Part shown: one piece after another, positions 1 to 11,729 of the stretch
How the letters are laid out: every line of letters starts with the position of its first letter
How positions within the stretch are numbered: position 1 is the first letter of the stretch
DNA from: Odontesthes bonariensis
Lineage: Eukaryota > Chordata > Actinopteri > Atheriniformes > Atherinopsidae
Assembly: GCF_027942865.1 (NCBI RefSeq)
Contig: NC_134509.1
Location: forward strand, 34,522,197-34,586,196
Length of the DNA: 64,000 nucleotides
Direction: 5' to 3'
Notes under the pieces: generated by a model
Database searches by the model: none
Told to the model about the DNA's origin: nothing
What the model saw: the letters and a program-made list of their open reading frames with translations, nothing else
Translations under genes and position numbers: made by a program

Positions 1-1340
1 TTTAGGTAAGACAGACCCGAAACCTAAACTTCAAACACTCAAGAAGCCTGGGGGGGGGGGGTCATGAGGAGGGGAGAGTGCTCTAGATCAGTATCTACTG
101 TCAGCTTTATTTTTCACCCTTATTCTGTCTCACATATGCTGTTTTATTTTATCCGGAGAAACATTTTTTGTTAATGATCGAGTTCACAATTGCCATGGAG
201 GAGTGGGATAGAGAGAGGAGAGGGGAAGACAGAAAGGGAGGTAGAGGTGGAGGGGGGAGTATGGGCTCTCCAGGTAGCTGCTCTGTTATTTTTTTCACCC
301 TCCCGTTCTCTCTTCTTTCATTCTCACACACTTTTGTTTTGCCATTGGACACGATTGTTATTTGTAAATGTTAAGATGCAGGTCTGAGTTTTATCTTGCC
401 AGTTTGGCAACCAAATTTGAAGAGGTGCAGTACAATATGGTAATGATTGGAGGTAAAGAGGAAGAGATTTCTTTTTTACTTTTCATGCCATCACTGAGGA
501 AACTACACACTAGAAGCCTATTAGGCCATGGCTTTGTTTCTTTGTTGTTGGAAAAAAAACAAAGACATGTTCAATAAAAAAAAAAATTGGATCAGTGTAA
601 TGTTGCATTTCTATGTATGCATCTTACACGGCTCTATTGATTGAAATACATATTTCAATATTTTGAAAAAGTTATGTTGGGTCAGTTAGAATATACAATT
701 TACTAAAGGAATAATACTTACAAGAGTTGCATTATGAGCCGAGTTAAATAAATGGGTGGGGAATGATTGTTTAAACTAAGTATCTTCACTTACTGTAACT
801 CGGTTATTAGTACATTCAACTTAAATGTTCTATTCCATTATGGGCTCAAGTACATTGAACGTAATCCACTTAACTTATTCAACTAATGCTTCATTACTTA
901 ATTTTAACGAGTTACCTTTTTCTTTATAAGTATATTCTAGTAATCCGGGTTTACAGTGTACGCCGTTTATAAGACGTGCTGAAACAATCATTTTTAGTAT
1001 TCCTTCAGTCTGCCAATACACAGTTGACATGCAATAAGATTCAAGATAGTTTTGTCACATACACAATATGCTGTGAAATTCTTCCTTGTCCTGCTACAAA
1101 TAAAAAGGTAATTCAAATTAAATATGGATAAAATATATAAAATAAGAATAAAAGAAAATGTCTGAAATATAAAGTATTATCAGTATAGAAAGTTGAGTTG
1201 TGCTTCTGTAACTCGGAAGAATTGCTTTTCAATGAATGACAGTTTAAATAATTTCCTGAATGGTTGAGATCAGCACAGTTCACATCCAAGATGTTAATGA
1301 CATGAGCCAAATATTTCCGGAAGTGCTCTTGAGACAGAGT
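1..1340. other. Non-coding flank left of the histone genes
   Basis: No convincing gene is seen. The short open frames between about 150 and 580 lie in purine/pyrimidine-skewed sequence and overlap one another on both strands. A run of eleven G occurs at 51-61. The sequence is AT-rich from about 580 to 1300. Confidence 0.6.
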
Positions 1341-1344
1341 GAGT

Positions 1345-1360
1345 GGCTCTTAAAAGAACC
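1345..1360 (-). terminator. Histone mRNA 3' stem-loop of H2B
   Basis: Read on the minus strand this is GGTTCT-TTTA-AGAGCC, a 6-bp stem (one G-U pair) with a 4-nt loop, starting about 31 nt after the H2B stop. It is the canonical SLBP-binding processing signal of replication-dependent histone mRNAs. An AAGAG-containing purine stretch follows on the minus strand and could be the U7 snRNA target. Confidence 0.9.
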
Positions 1361-1391
1361 GTTGGGATTTGAGTGAGGTTTGTGGACGCGT

Positions 1392-1799
<408 letters not shown>

Positions 1800-1823
1800 T
1801 TAACCAGCTGTCACAGAGTCTGA

Positions 1824-1876
1824 TGTTATACAGCCTTCATGCAAATACAGCTGTGAGATCCCTCGGCTGTGATTGG
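1824..1876 (-). promoter_or_regulatory. H2B promoter elements (TATA-like, octamer, CCAAT)
   Basis: Upstream of the H2B start on the minus strand there is a TATA-like GTATAACA at 1824-1831, a perfect octamer ATTTGCAT at 1839-1846 and a CCAAT box at 1872-1876. The octamer (Oct-1 site) is the hallmark of H2B S-phase promoters. The order and 60-110 bp spacing from the ATG fit a functional core promoter. Confidence 0.8.
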
Positions 1877-2339
1877 TGCAGCTGCTCACATGGTTATGGG
1901 CTTAACGTTATGTTTCCGTGGAAAGCTGTTCAGACTTTTTTATTTAGCTTTGTTTTGTCTCCACGGCACAGGTAGTGATGGCAAAATTAGGCTTTTTGAA
2001 GCATTGAATCATATTGAAGCATTGTGTCATAAAGTGGTTCACCACCCGAAGCTTCATTCAATTCCCTTTGGTGACATCTACTGGCAGTAGCGAGCGTGCA
2101 ACGAAGCCCTGTGAATGTGATGCATCTCTTGTGTATATAATAACACTATAATAACACTTTTGTATGGATGTGTCTTGTACATGTGTGTTTTTAGTACCTC
2201 ATTAAAGATTGATTAGTTAATGAATTTACCCATGAAACAATGATTTAAAAACAATGTGATTGGTTTGTCATTCATATTTTCTTTGGGAGTATGCTTGGTG
2301 TAATAAAGAGGGTGCTTGTGTAACTTCAGGTGTTTTTAT

Positions 2340-2540
2340 TCAATAAAAGTAGTTTTGCACAGTAGAAGGGCTCAAACGTTTTATTTTTATTATTTCTTTT
2401 ATTTCTCCAGCTTTGGAAAATACTCTTTCACAGGGAACAGGAGGCTGGTGTGCTGAAGGAACTGTTTGGCTCGAAATATTCCCACACTTGGGAACGCTTT
2501 CTCGATGGTTGCTCCATGACAGAATAATCCAAAACTCCAA
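2340..2540 (-). pseudogene. hAT transposase C-terminal dimerisation-domain remnant
   Basis: The 66-residue frame contains CERVFSKAGEI and RLSPSTVQ, matching the ERVFS.AG.i...R..L.p..v signature of the hAT C-terminal dimerisation domain. Upstream catalytic parts are absent, so this is a fragment inside the 1973-3026 element. Confidence 0.75.
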
Positions 2541-2919
2541 ATATAAAAAAAAAAACGAGAGCTGTTCGTAACGAGATTAAAGTCGAAAAGTCGAAAATAA
2601 AGTAATTAGATGGACCAGAGGAGTTGACTTTTTTTCTCGAAAATTCGACTTTATTCTCGACATGTCGACTTTAATCTCGATAGGCAAAATATTATTATTT
2701 TTTCTTATGCCTGGCCCTAATACTTTTCCGTATATATACGTGTAGAACGGGGACATGAGCCGGGGCTTCAGCCATCTTGAATACACCGAATCGCGCCAAA
2801 TGTTCAAAGCTCCGCCCATTAACTCGACGCAGTCAGCTGACTGTTTGAATGAAGCGGTGAAGGGGTTCAAACGTCATCAGTGACGTCACATGAAGCAAGC
2901 TCCGGCCCACTGCTTTACC

Positions 2920-2964
2920 ATATATTATATTATATTATATTATATTATATTATATTATATTATA
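2920..2964. repeat. (TATAT)n pentanucleotide microsatellite
   Basis: About nine uninterrupted TATAT units, inside the hAT element near its right end. Confidence 0.9.
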
Positions 2965-3665
2965 ATAACCACCCTGTCGAGTTTGAAGCGTGCTTCGGAG
3001 TTTCGGTGTTGGAGGTAACATCACTAGGCACAGGTGTAAAATAATGGAGCCCTTTGTCCCTGTTGTGGAGAAAACACGAGAAGTCGGATTCACCTTGGCA
3101 GGCTGTCCTGGGGAATTTCTCAACTGCACAGACACACATTACGTGGCAGCATACATGGAACCAGATTGTGGTATTGTCTTGTAATTTCTGATAACGTTCT
3201 GTGCGCTCGTGGCCAAAACCGAAACTCCGACGCCACAGTCATCTTCTGTTGTTGGCATTACCAGAAAACACGCCGATCCTAAAATATATGTGGGTATGAA
3301 GCACTGCTCCCTCCCACAGTAATAGATGAAACTCCAGTGTCATTTGAACAGGAACATCCACACTCTTTTGGACTAAACAACACGTGAGCCTGCCAGTTGG
3401 TAGAAGGCACGTCGAGAAGATAAGAGTATAACCCCAGTATAATAATAATATATTTTATTTATAAAGCATCGTATAACCCAATACATTTGACCAATGAAAC
3501 CTAAATAAATGGGAGTTGAAAATTTTTTGCATTTAGGATTCCTTTGCTTGAGTAACTGTAATACACAGGTGCTTGTTCAGTTATGTTTGAGGGACACAAT
3601 TAATCGCCTCTTAGGAGTCAATAGTGAAAGATTGAAGGAACGTTTGCAGTCATAGTTAAAGTGGT

Positions 3666-3681
3666 GGCCCTTAAAAGGGCC
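3666..3681 (-). terminator. Histone mRNA 3' stem-loop of H4
   Basis: On the minus strand this reads GGCCCT-TTTA-AGGGCC, a perfect 6-bp stem with a 4-nt loop, about 34 nt beyond the H4 stop. It is the SLBP-type 3' processing signal. Confidence 0.93.
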
Positions 3682-3715
3682 GTTGGTTGGTAGGTTGTAG
3701 GAAGTTGATCTCAAT

Positions 3716-4887
<1,172 letters not shown>

Positions 4888-5451
4888 CAAGTACGCTTAG
4901 AACGTACTTGTGTACTTACTAGTATGGACTCGTCGGAAGTACAAACTTCTGAGGACGGAAGGACGCAAGTACGCTCATTATTATGCGTTTGGAACGGAAG
5001 CGTACTTGATTACGTCAAAGACGTTGCCGCCAAAAATAAAAAACATTTGTAGAAAACAAATTGAAAATGGTCCGAGCTGCACTTGCAGTTGCTGTTGGTA
5101 TGCTTTATGGGATATCAAGGGAGAGAAAAATAGCGCCAAGCGATGTGAGGTCTGACTTTTTCATACAAACAATTTTGTGATGCAAATGTATTACTCTTTT
5201 GAACGCATATTGTTTTGAGAAGCAAGATGCTTTATTTGTTTAGCCCCAGCCAACTAGCCGGACTAGCTTCGTCAACACCAAAACGAGGCTGGAACTCGGC
5301 TCACAGGACGCAGCGTGGGGTAAGAAAATGTTCATAAATGATATTGCTAGTATGGGATGTCATACAGCTTCATGTCAAAAGAGGCGAACTATCCCTTTAA
5401 GTGATGACATTTCAGAAGTACACAAGAGCCGTTTCTCAATATGCGTACTTG
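4888..5451. mobile_element. Possible miniature inverted-repeat element
   Basis: CAAGTACGC at 4888 is matched by its inverse GCGTACTTG ending at 5451, and several further GTACTT/AAGTAC motifs cluster near the left end. The interior has a 38-codon frame starting at about 5067 (MVRAALAVAVGML) and an exon-like stretch ending in a GTAAG donor near 5320. The ends resemble Harbinger-type MITEs of fish, but no TSD was verified, so this is tentative. Confidence 0.35.
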
Positions 5452-5769
5452 TCTGCACTTGTGTTCTACGATTACTGCTTCAATCCAACTTTGTGGCAAT
5501 TTCCTACCAGCAACAACAAACTCAGGCATTCGAGAAAGATGGCAAACGAAGAGCAAGATGAACCTACAGCGCTGCTCTGCAACCAGGAGAGCACCAAACC
5601 TGCACACAGACTGGCCCACGCCCACTCTGCTCCACCAACCATCAGCCCACACCTGAGTGACATGACATGCGGTCCAGTGATTGACAGGGAGAGGAGGAAA
5701 CAAGCCAACTGTGTGTTTTTCACTTTATATTTTTATTTATATTCTTTTATGTATTTTGATGCTTCTTCC

Positions 5770-5870
5770 ACTCCCTGCTGCAATGCTTTTATTTTATGTA
5801 AAGCACTTTGAATTGTTTGTACATGAAATGTGCTACATAAATAAATTTGATTTGATTTGACTTTATTCTG
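5770..5870 (+). repeat. L2-like retroelement 3' tail with short tandem repeat
   Basis: The sequence GTAAAGCACTTTGAATTG, a GTGCTACATAAATAAA-like box and then repeated TTTGATTTGA resembles the conserved 3' end shared by fish L2-type LINEs and their SINE partners. The family is assigned from memory of the motif and should be confirmed by masking. Confidence 0.35.
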
Positions 5871-7034
5871 GGTCGTTACAACTTACACACGCGTGCACGC
5901 ATACATGTCTTTATGTCTTTGTGAGGACCATGTTTTTAGAGGTCTTTGTGAGGACCACCACTTCCACTGTAGCTAGAATGGTGCAAAAAAACAAAACTAT
6001 CACTAGGTGGGACTAGAGAGTTAGAATGTTACTTCAGATTTCAGAAAACACAAAGTAAAAGAAATATTTTACTGCTATACTTCTGAGGACTGACCGCTGT
6101 TGCTAGGCAGATTTGACATACACTTTTTTTTCTTTTAAGTTTCTCTCTCAGTAGCCAATCAATAGACATTATATTGCTAGCATTTTGCAGACTCAACTCA
6201 GTAACAAACAGTGTTGTTAAATTGAGCTTTTGGTGTTTATTTCTCCAGTTTAAAGTCAGTAAAAAATTATACTGATACATTGCAAAATTGTACTACTAAT
6301 ATTAAAACAGACATTTATCAAGAAGACTATTGTTCCACACGATTCCACTTTTACATGGCACTATTTAGAATATGGGTGACATCAAGGATGCAGCTAGCAA
6401 CAATTTTCAATTGTCTATTGATTAATCTGCTAATTATTTTCTTGATTAATCAATTGTTTTGTCTATTAAGTGTCAGAAAATGGTGAAAATGCCTTCCCAC
6501 AGCTCAAGGTGATGTCTTCAGTGTCTTGTTTTATCTTACCAGCAGTCCAGTACCAAGAGATATTCAGTTAACTATCACATATGACAAGAAAAGCATCAAA
6601 TTAGCATAATTAATAAGCTGTTTGCATAAAAATTACTACATTGATAATTCAATTATTAATAAACAGTAGTTGACGAATCATTTCATTAACTGTTGCAGCT
6701 CTATTTGACATTCATGCTTAAAAGTGGAAAGTAAGTTACTGTACTCACTGTACTCAAGTGCAGCTTTGGGGCTTTTTCAGTTATGCGATTTCATTTGAAG
6801 ACATTCGTTTTTATCTACTGCGTTTAAAATAAAAATCAATCTTCCACATGTCACTAATACTAGTAACATTACATGCATTGTTTGTTTGATATACAGTATA
6901 TCAAAAAGCTTAATAGTTATATTTGCGCTATTAAGAACCCAACTTGTCCACCCTCTTGACCCCATTTATTTTTAAAAAGTTTAATATTTTCCTGTATGTA
7001 ATGCCATAATTACTTTATTTTAGTGGCATATATC
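5871..7034. other. Intergenic, no gene seen
   Basis: AT-rich non-coding sequence. A short duplicated CTTTGTGAGGACC motif occurs near 5920-5960. No open frame has recognisable content. Confidence 0.5.
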
Positions 7035-7642
7035 TTAAAGCTGCAGTCTGCAAGATTTGTTGTTGTCATACGTAAAGTCCTACTTTTTGGCATTTTAAGA
7101 GTTTACATGATCTATCAGAACGCTTGAAGTTGAAAACGGTGACCTCCGTAGTCGCAAAATGCAAGAAATGCTTATTTTTTAACCGAAAAATAAAAAGTTA
7201 TTCAACTTCCTGTCCCGCCCCTTCAAAACACATGAGAACTCGTGCACGTAGACGTGCACGCCAGATGCGCCTACAGGACTCCTCATTCATCAACTCACCT
7301 GTCATTTGCGATCATGGAAGCCACAGTAAGTAGACTAGCCCGTAATGAAGTTCAATAGTCTAGATAAATAAGCGTGGGGACGAGCCTACCTTGTATCGCG
7401 CGTGCACAATCGGTGATTGACAGGTAGCAGAGCCCAGCTCGTAAACCTGATTGGTTACCTTTTACCGGTCCGGTCTGCAATTTTGTAAACAAACCTGCTG
7501 GCTTTGGAGGGACCTAGCGGGACATATAGGGGACCTAGAGAACTCTTTTTTTTTGTATTGGGGTATTTAATGTACTACTTTCAGAATCCCCGGACAGTTC
7601 CAGGCATTATGCTTGAAAAAGAGTTGCAGACTGCAGCTTTAA
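7035..7642. mobile_element. TTAA-flanked MITE with 19-bp perfect inverted repeats (family 1, copy 1)
   Basis: TTAAAGCTGCAGTCTGCAA at 7035-7053 is repeated exactly in inverse orientation at 7624-7642. The outer TTAA on both sides suggests a TTAA target duplication, as made by piggyBac and Kolobok transposases. The interior is non-coding. A related copy lies at 29178-29591 with near-identical ends, so this is a dispersed family. Confidence 0.8.
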
Positions 7643-8001
7643 CAAATAGCCAAGATTTTTGTCCACATTACCACAACATCTCCACATTACTGGAGAGCTG
7701 GCATCAAGGACCTAAACAGTTTTAAACAGTAGCTTAATACAGATCTGGCTGTTAACTTATTCTGAAAAACTACTGGAGAGCTGGATCATACACTTCCTTC
7801 AAGTTTTAAAGAGTTACTTAAAACAGATCCAGCTGTTGTTAACCATATCAGTTCCAACTTATTCTGAAAAACTACCAGAGAGCTGGATCAAGGACTTCCT
7901 TCAAGTCTTAAACAGTAACTTAATACAGATACAGCTGCTGTTAACCCCATCTTATTTTGAAAAGGACAGTAGGGGGAAAACCCACATAACATTAAAATGA
8001 A

Positions 8002-8194
8002 CTACAACCGTTTCCTTTTTTGAGATGTGATGGAATTGTAGACTTGGTTCTTAACATCTTTCCAGTCGCGACTACAGAGTACCTGTTCTGCTTCAATAGC
8101 CTTGACACACAGTTTTTTACCAGGAACTCTCTGCAGAATGATGTACCGTCCAAGCTGTCGCCACACTGCTGCTTTTTCTTCAGAACTCCATGGC
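8002..8194 (-). CDS. Last exon of a SANT/Myb-like domain protein gene
   Basis: After a TTGCAG acceptor the minus strand is open for 63 codons to a TAG. It contains PWSSEEKAAVWRQLG and, further on, SRDWKDVKNQVYNS, ending basic (QKRKRL). The W..EE...V...L...I / C / W..VK.....I pattern resembles the SANT/Myb-like C-terminal module found in many uncharacterised fish proteins. That family memory is not confirmed by search. Upstream exons probably include the small duplicated exons at 9590-10240 on the same strand, although exon phases do not join directly, so another exon is missing or unseen. Nuclear DNA or chromatin binding is inference. No stop or frameshift is seen in this exon. Confidence 0.55.
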
Positions 8195-8241
8195 CTGCAA
8201 TGGCATTTTTTTTTATTGAGAAATTGTGGATTCAGACCTGA

Positions 8242-9035
8242 AATAGAAATGACAAATGTAGACAGGCACTGACATCCTCACTATTAAAAAATCATGTATA
8301 TTTAATTAAACAACCACTTACAGACTGTGTAACAAAACTGAAAAAGACTATTCATATTCACTGTATTTCAACATTAATCCACCAAAAATCCTTTGCAATA
8401 TTGTTTGCAGTATACTAATACAACCAGACATATAAAGGCATAGCTATTTTGATATACACATTATAGAAGTATCTGTATCAATTGACACATTTTTATTGTC
8501 TAATGGTTTATATTGTTGTATCACCCAACTTTATCTGTTACTATACTGTCTAATATGTATACTGCATATTCTATGATGGATGACAGTGTTCACAAACCGA
8601 TAGGAAACGGTGTAGAATTAAATCATTCAATGTATATAAAGATGCAATGAGAATATAATGTGTAATGATCAAATCATAGCAAACCTGAAACAAAATCAAA
8701 TGTCAATCATCGGTACCCATCTACAGAGCATCAGTAGTATCAGTGAAGTGAGGTGACAGCACAAAGCCCGAAGGATACTAAAAGATAACATACACCAGCC
8801 ACAGCCTGTTTTACCCTTCTGCTCTCTGACAAAAGATTCACAAGTATCTGCTGCCGTCTGACAAGAGACACAGAAGTTTCTGCTACTTTATCAACAGATT
8901 ACAGGGCAGCTTCTTTCCTCAAACTGAGACTCCTGAACTCATCCACTGCACTCCAATATAAAAAAAATTTGAGTAGCATATATGGACTACAACTTGATTT
9001 CATACAACCTTGTGTTGCAAAATGCTAAACGAGTC

Positions 9036-9036
<1 letters not shown>
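8242..9036. other. Intronic or intergenic, no exon seen
   Basis: AT-rich sequence lying between the last SANT-like exon and its putative upstream exons. Nothing else is recognised. Confidence 0.4.

Positions 9037-9074
<38 letters not shown>
9037..9074. repeat. (TAA)n microsatellite
   Basis: About twelve uninterrupted TAA units immediately 5' of the SINE. Confidence 0.9.
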
Positions 9075-9256
9075 GGGGCGTCGGTGGCTTTGTGGATAGA
9101 GCAGGTGCCCCATGTACAAGGCTGTTGCCGCAGCGGCCCGGGTTCGACTCCAGCCTGTGGCCCTTTGCTGCATGTCATCCCCTCTCTCTCTCCCCCTTTC
9201 ACACTTCACTATCCTATCAATTAAAGGCGAAAAATATCTTTAAAAAAATAATAATG
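9075..9256 (+). mobile_element. tRNA-derived SINE
   Basis: Starts GGGGCGTCGGTGGCTTTGTGG and contains an A-box-like GTGGCTTTGTGGATAGAGC and a B box GGTTCGACTCC about 60 nt later, the internal Pol III promoter of tRNA-derived SINEs. The body runs through a CT-rich section to an A-rich tail (AAAGGCGAAAAATATC...AATAATAA). This sequence type is very common in percomorph fishes. It is not a functional tRNA gene. Confidence 0.85.
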
Positions 9257-9589
9257 GTCTCATTTGCTTAGGTGGGTCATACAGAGGTATCAGTATTAAA
9301 CTGAGACTGTTTCGTAACCTGATTCAGGCCTGAAACTTTTGTTGTGCTTTGCTTCGCACTTCCACACTGCTGCATTTCTCTTAAATTTTGTTTTACTTGA
9401 TTTTATGCATTCTGTGTGCTCTATTTGTATCTTTACTTTCATTATTATTATTGTTCTGTGTGTTTTATCCATCTTACTTTCTCTCAATTATGGTCTCCTG
9501 TGCCTGTTTTTATATTAACTCCATTTGTTTTTATGTGAAGTACTTTGTCGGTTTTGTGTGCAAAATATCCATTGGTGCATGGAGTTTAC

Positions 9590-9829
9590 CTGTTTTCTCA
9601 TTCTTTTTCATCGTATCCGATGGTCTTCCAGTCACAGTGTTTTGAGTCAGAACATCTACTTCTTCTGCAAGAAAAGAAGATTATCACCTCAGCATTAACT
9701 CCAGTTCATCATACTCAGACACACTCACACACCGTATCACAGTGCTTCTGCAATGACTCTGAAGTTACTGTATGTTCATACCATCTGAATCTTCAACAGG
9801 CTCAGAAAATCTCTTTCGTCTCTTTCCTT
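9590..9829 (-). CDS. Two small exons of an unidentified gene (block copy 1)
   Basis: On the minus strand an exon of about 48 nt (about 9782-9829, ending FSEPVEDSD before a GTATG donor) is followed by a 75-nt exon (9590-9664) with a TTCTTGCAG acceptor and GTAAAC donor, reading VDVLTQNTVTGRPSD. Phases match (GAT-G / AA-GAA). The same two-exon block is repeated at 10003-10240, about 413 bp away. The acidic-then-basic composition suggests a linker. It probably belongs to the same minus-strand gene as the SANT-like exon at 8002-8194. Confidence 0.5.
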
Positions 9830-10002
9830 TGGAGAATCCATCAAGAGCAAAAACAGCAAGAGAACAACATCATTACAGTGTGAAACTACATCTTTAAAGT
9901 TATTCAAATTAAATTAATAATGTATTAACATATAGAACATGATTGGACACTATAGTGCAGCAGCAGGAGGAAACAAAATAAGCTGACAGAAGAAGAGTTT
10001 AC

Positions 10003-10233
10003 CTCTTTTCTCACTCTTTTTCATCTCATCCAATGGTCTTCGAGTCACAGTGTTTTGAGTCAGAACATCTATTTCTTCTGCAAGAAAAGAAGATTATCAC
10101 CTCAGCATTAACTCCAGTTCATCATACTCACAGACACACAAACACACCGTATCACAGTACTTCTGCAATTAATCTGAAGCTACTGTATGTTCATACCATC
10201 TGAATCTTCAACAGGCTCAGAAACCCTCTTTCG

Positions 10234-10240
<7 letters not shown>
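10003..10240 (-). CDS. Two small exons of the unidentified gene (block copy 2)
   Basis: Copy of the 9590-9829 block. The 75-nt exon at 10003-10077 reads IDVLTQNTVTRRPLDEMKK between good splice sites. Its partner at about 10199-10240 reads RVSEPVEDSD and runs into a (CA)n repeat, which appears to have replaced the acceptor side. Differences between copies are mostly conservative and keep the frame, consistent with selection after a tandem exon duplication or with a young duplication. Confidence 0.45.

Positions 10241-10266
<26 letters not shown>
10235..10266. repeat. (CA)n microsatellite
   Basis: About sixteen CA units at the edge of the duplicated exon block. Confidence 0.9.
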
Positions 10267-10269
<3 letters not shown>

Positions 10270-10280
10270 CACACACACAA

Positions 10281-11113
10281 CGGCCTAAAACCACCACACA
10301 CGGGCAAACTCGGGAAGCATCCAGCTGTTCCAGAGGCATCCAGATGCTCCATCAGCTTTTTGGAGCATCTGCATGCTTTCCGCGGCTCTCGTTCTTCGGG
10401 AGGCGAAATGTTCTGTCTTTACTCCCAGTGAAGCACGGGGTGGGTGTCACTGTGGGCTCCTCCTCTCTCGCTTTGGAGTGTGAAGGGTGTGACAGAGATT
10501 TGGTCTGAAGGACTCCATGATAACCTCGGTTCTAATACGTCACAAAGAGTTCACAACATATGTGATGATAATGCCTCAACGACACACGTCAATGCGCGTC
10601 AATGTAAAACAAGTGTATAACACGTGCTTTGTACGTCATATCACGTCATTAAACGTCAGAGGCGAACGTTTATAAATAGGACCCAGATATCAACAGCTTT
10701 GTGTTGGGAGGTTGTGGCTCCCCTCCCTCAGGGAGCAGGTTGAGGTTGAGACCAGTTGAGTCTCGGCTGCCAGGACAGCAGTCAGGCTCTTTCCATGCGT
10801 ACAGTATGAGGCTGTGGCTGGAAGCGTCTGCTCCGCACTCGCAAGTCAGGCTTGTGTTGTGGACAGGAGCCCCCGGAATTGGTTGCGTCTTGTTCTCGGT
10901 CCTCTCATGTCCTTCTGATCCCTGAGTACGTCTTTTGTGTTGATTCCAAACACACTCATCTGAGGCTACAGCAGTGCCCGCTGTCACTGCCGTGCATTGT
11001 TAGCCTCCATCACAACACAGTTCTCACTTTTCCATGGCAAGGAAACGAAACCAAATCATCACGGGTCCAACACATCACTTCTCCACTTCACTAGTGGGAC
11101 CTGCTAGTAGGTT
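10281..11113. other. Possible 5' flank of the minus-strand gene; no exon assigned
   Basis: Higher GC than its surroundings. It includes an imperfect hairpin around GCATCCAGATGCTCC and GGAGCATCTGCATGC (10336-10377) and several ACGT-containing motifs (10560-10670). Open frames on both strands here have no recognisable domain. Confidence 0.35.
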
Positions 11114-11726
11114 TTAACACTCGAACTACCAAGGCAGTCATTTTGACTGCTTTCAAAATTTGCAACGTCATAACTCTGTTTAAAAAAAACCTATGTATCA
11201 ATAGGACCCTGACTTTTCCTAAATATGTGTTATTTTATTCTAACATTGTTTTACCATTAAAATTTCAAACCACAAAAAAGATCTGAGTATTACTACCTCG
11301 AATTACCACAGCAGTCAAATTGACTGCATGCTTTTTACATGGGGTGTCATATTTCACTATTTGCTACATTTTCCTGCTCTTTTGTCCTGCTCTATTTTCT
11401 CTTTGTTTTTCTATACTTTGTGAGTCTAAAACCTAGTTATAACTTCACTCTAAACCCTAGAGAGACAAAAATGACATGTAGAAAGATATGACAGTTATGG
11501 AGGCTTTAGCCAAGCTTCAGAGCCTTGATGAGGAAGAATCCGACAGAGGAGCAGGTTCAGAGAGTGATGTCTCTTGGTGTCTGGAAGAAGCTCAAACATT
11601 ATAGTTTTCATTTAGTGTCCTGTTGTGTTTTTTACCTATTCCACCAATTTATTAATGATAATCCAAATTATATACAAATAATAAATCATTCTAGTAGTTG
11701 CAGAATTCTGGTAGACCGAGTGTTAA
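11114..11726 (+). mobile_element. Internally deleted piggyBac-like element
   Basis: TTAACACTCGAACTACCA at 11114 and the inverse TGGTAGACCGAGTGTTAA ending at 11726 form an imperfect inverted repeat bounded by TTAA, the piggyBac target. A 38-codon frame at 11488-11604 (starting MTVMEALAKLQSLDEEESD, acidic, Ser-rich) resembles the N-terminus of piggyBac transposases, with the catalytic core missing. It cannot move on its own. Confidence 0.6.
11488..11604 (+). pseudogene. N-terminal remnant of a piggyBac-like transposase
   Basis: 38 codons, Glu/Asp/Ser-rich, ending at a TAG in ALAKLQ...SWCLEEAQTL. No DDD catalytic domain follows. It is assigned through its position inside a TTAA-bounded inverted-repeat element. 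Confidence 0.4.
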
Positions 11727-11729
11727 AAG

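Larger units (their letters stand above)
1973..3026 (-). mobile_element. Non-autonomous hAT element inserted between H2B and H4
   Basis: The 1,054-bp element starts TAGTGATGG and ends CATCACTA, and is flanked by a perfect 8-bp duplication GGCACAGG at 1965-1972 and 3027-3034. Short inverted ends and an 8-bp TSD are diagnostic of the hAT superfamily. Its interior carries a minus-strand remnant of a hAT transposase C-terminus (2340-2540), a 15-bp inverted repeat (2572-2586 with 2665-2679) and an AT-rich pentanucleotide repeat. Removing it would restore a contiguous H2B-H4 spacer. Confidence 0.85.

Noticed and set aside
3004..3183. Plus-strand frame with MEPFVPVVEKTREVGF
   Set aside because: About 46 codons after the hAT end with no recognised domain or splice partner. 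Kept as possible but unsupported.
5401..5811. Plus-strand 136-codon frame
   Set aside because: Runs across the end of a putative MITE and an L2-like tail, and its composition matches neither strand of a known protein.
9075..9256. Functional tRNA gene
   Set aside because: A and B boxes are present but the cloverleaf is not intact, and the body and A-rich tail are those of a SINE.
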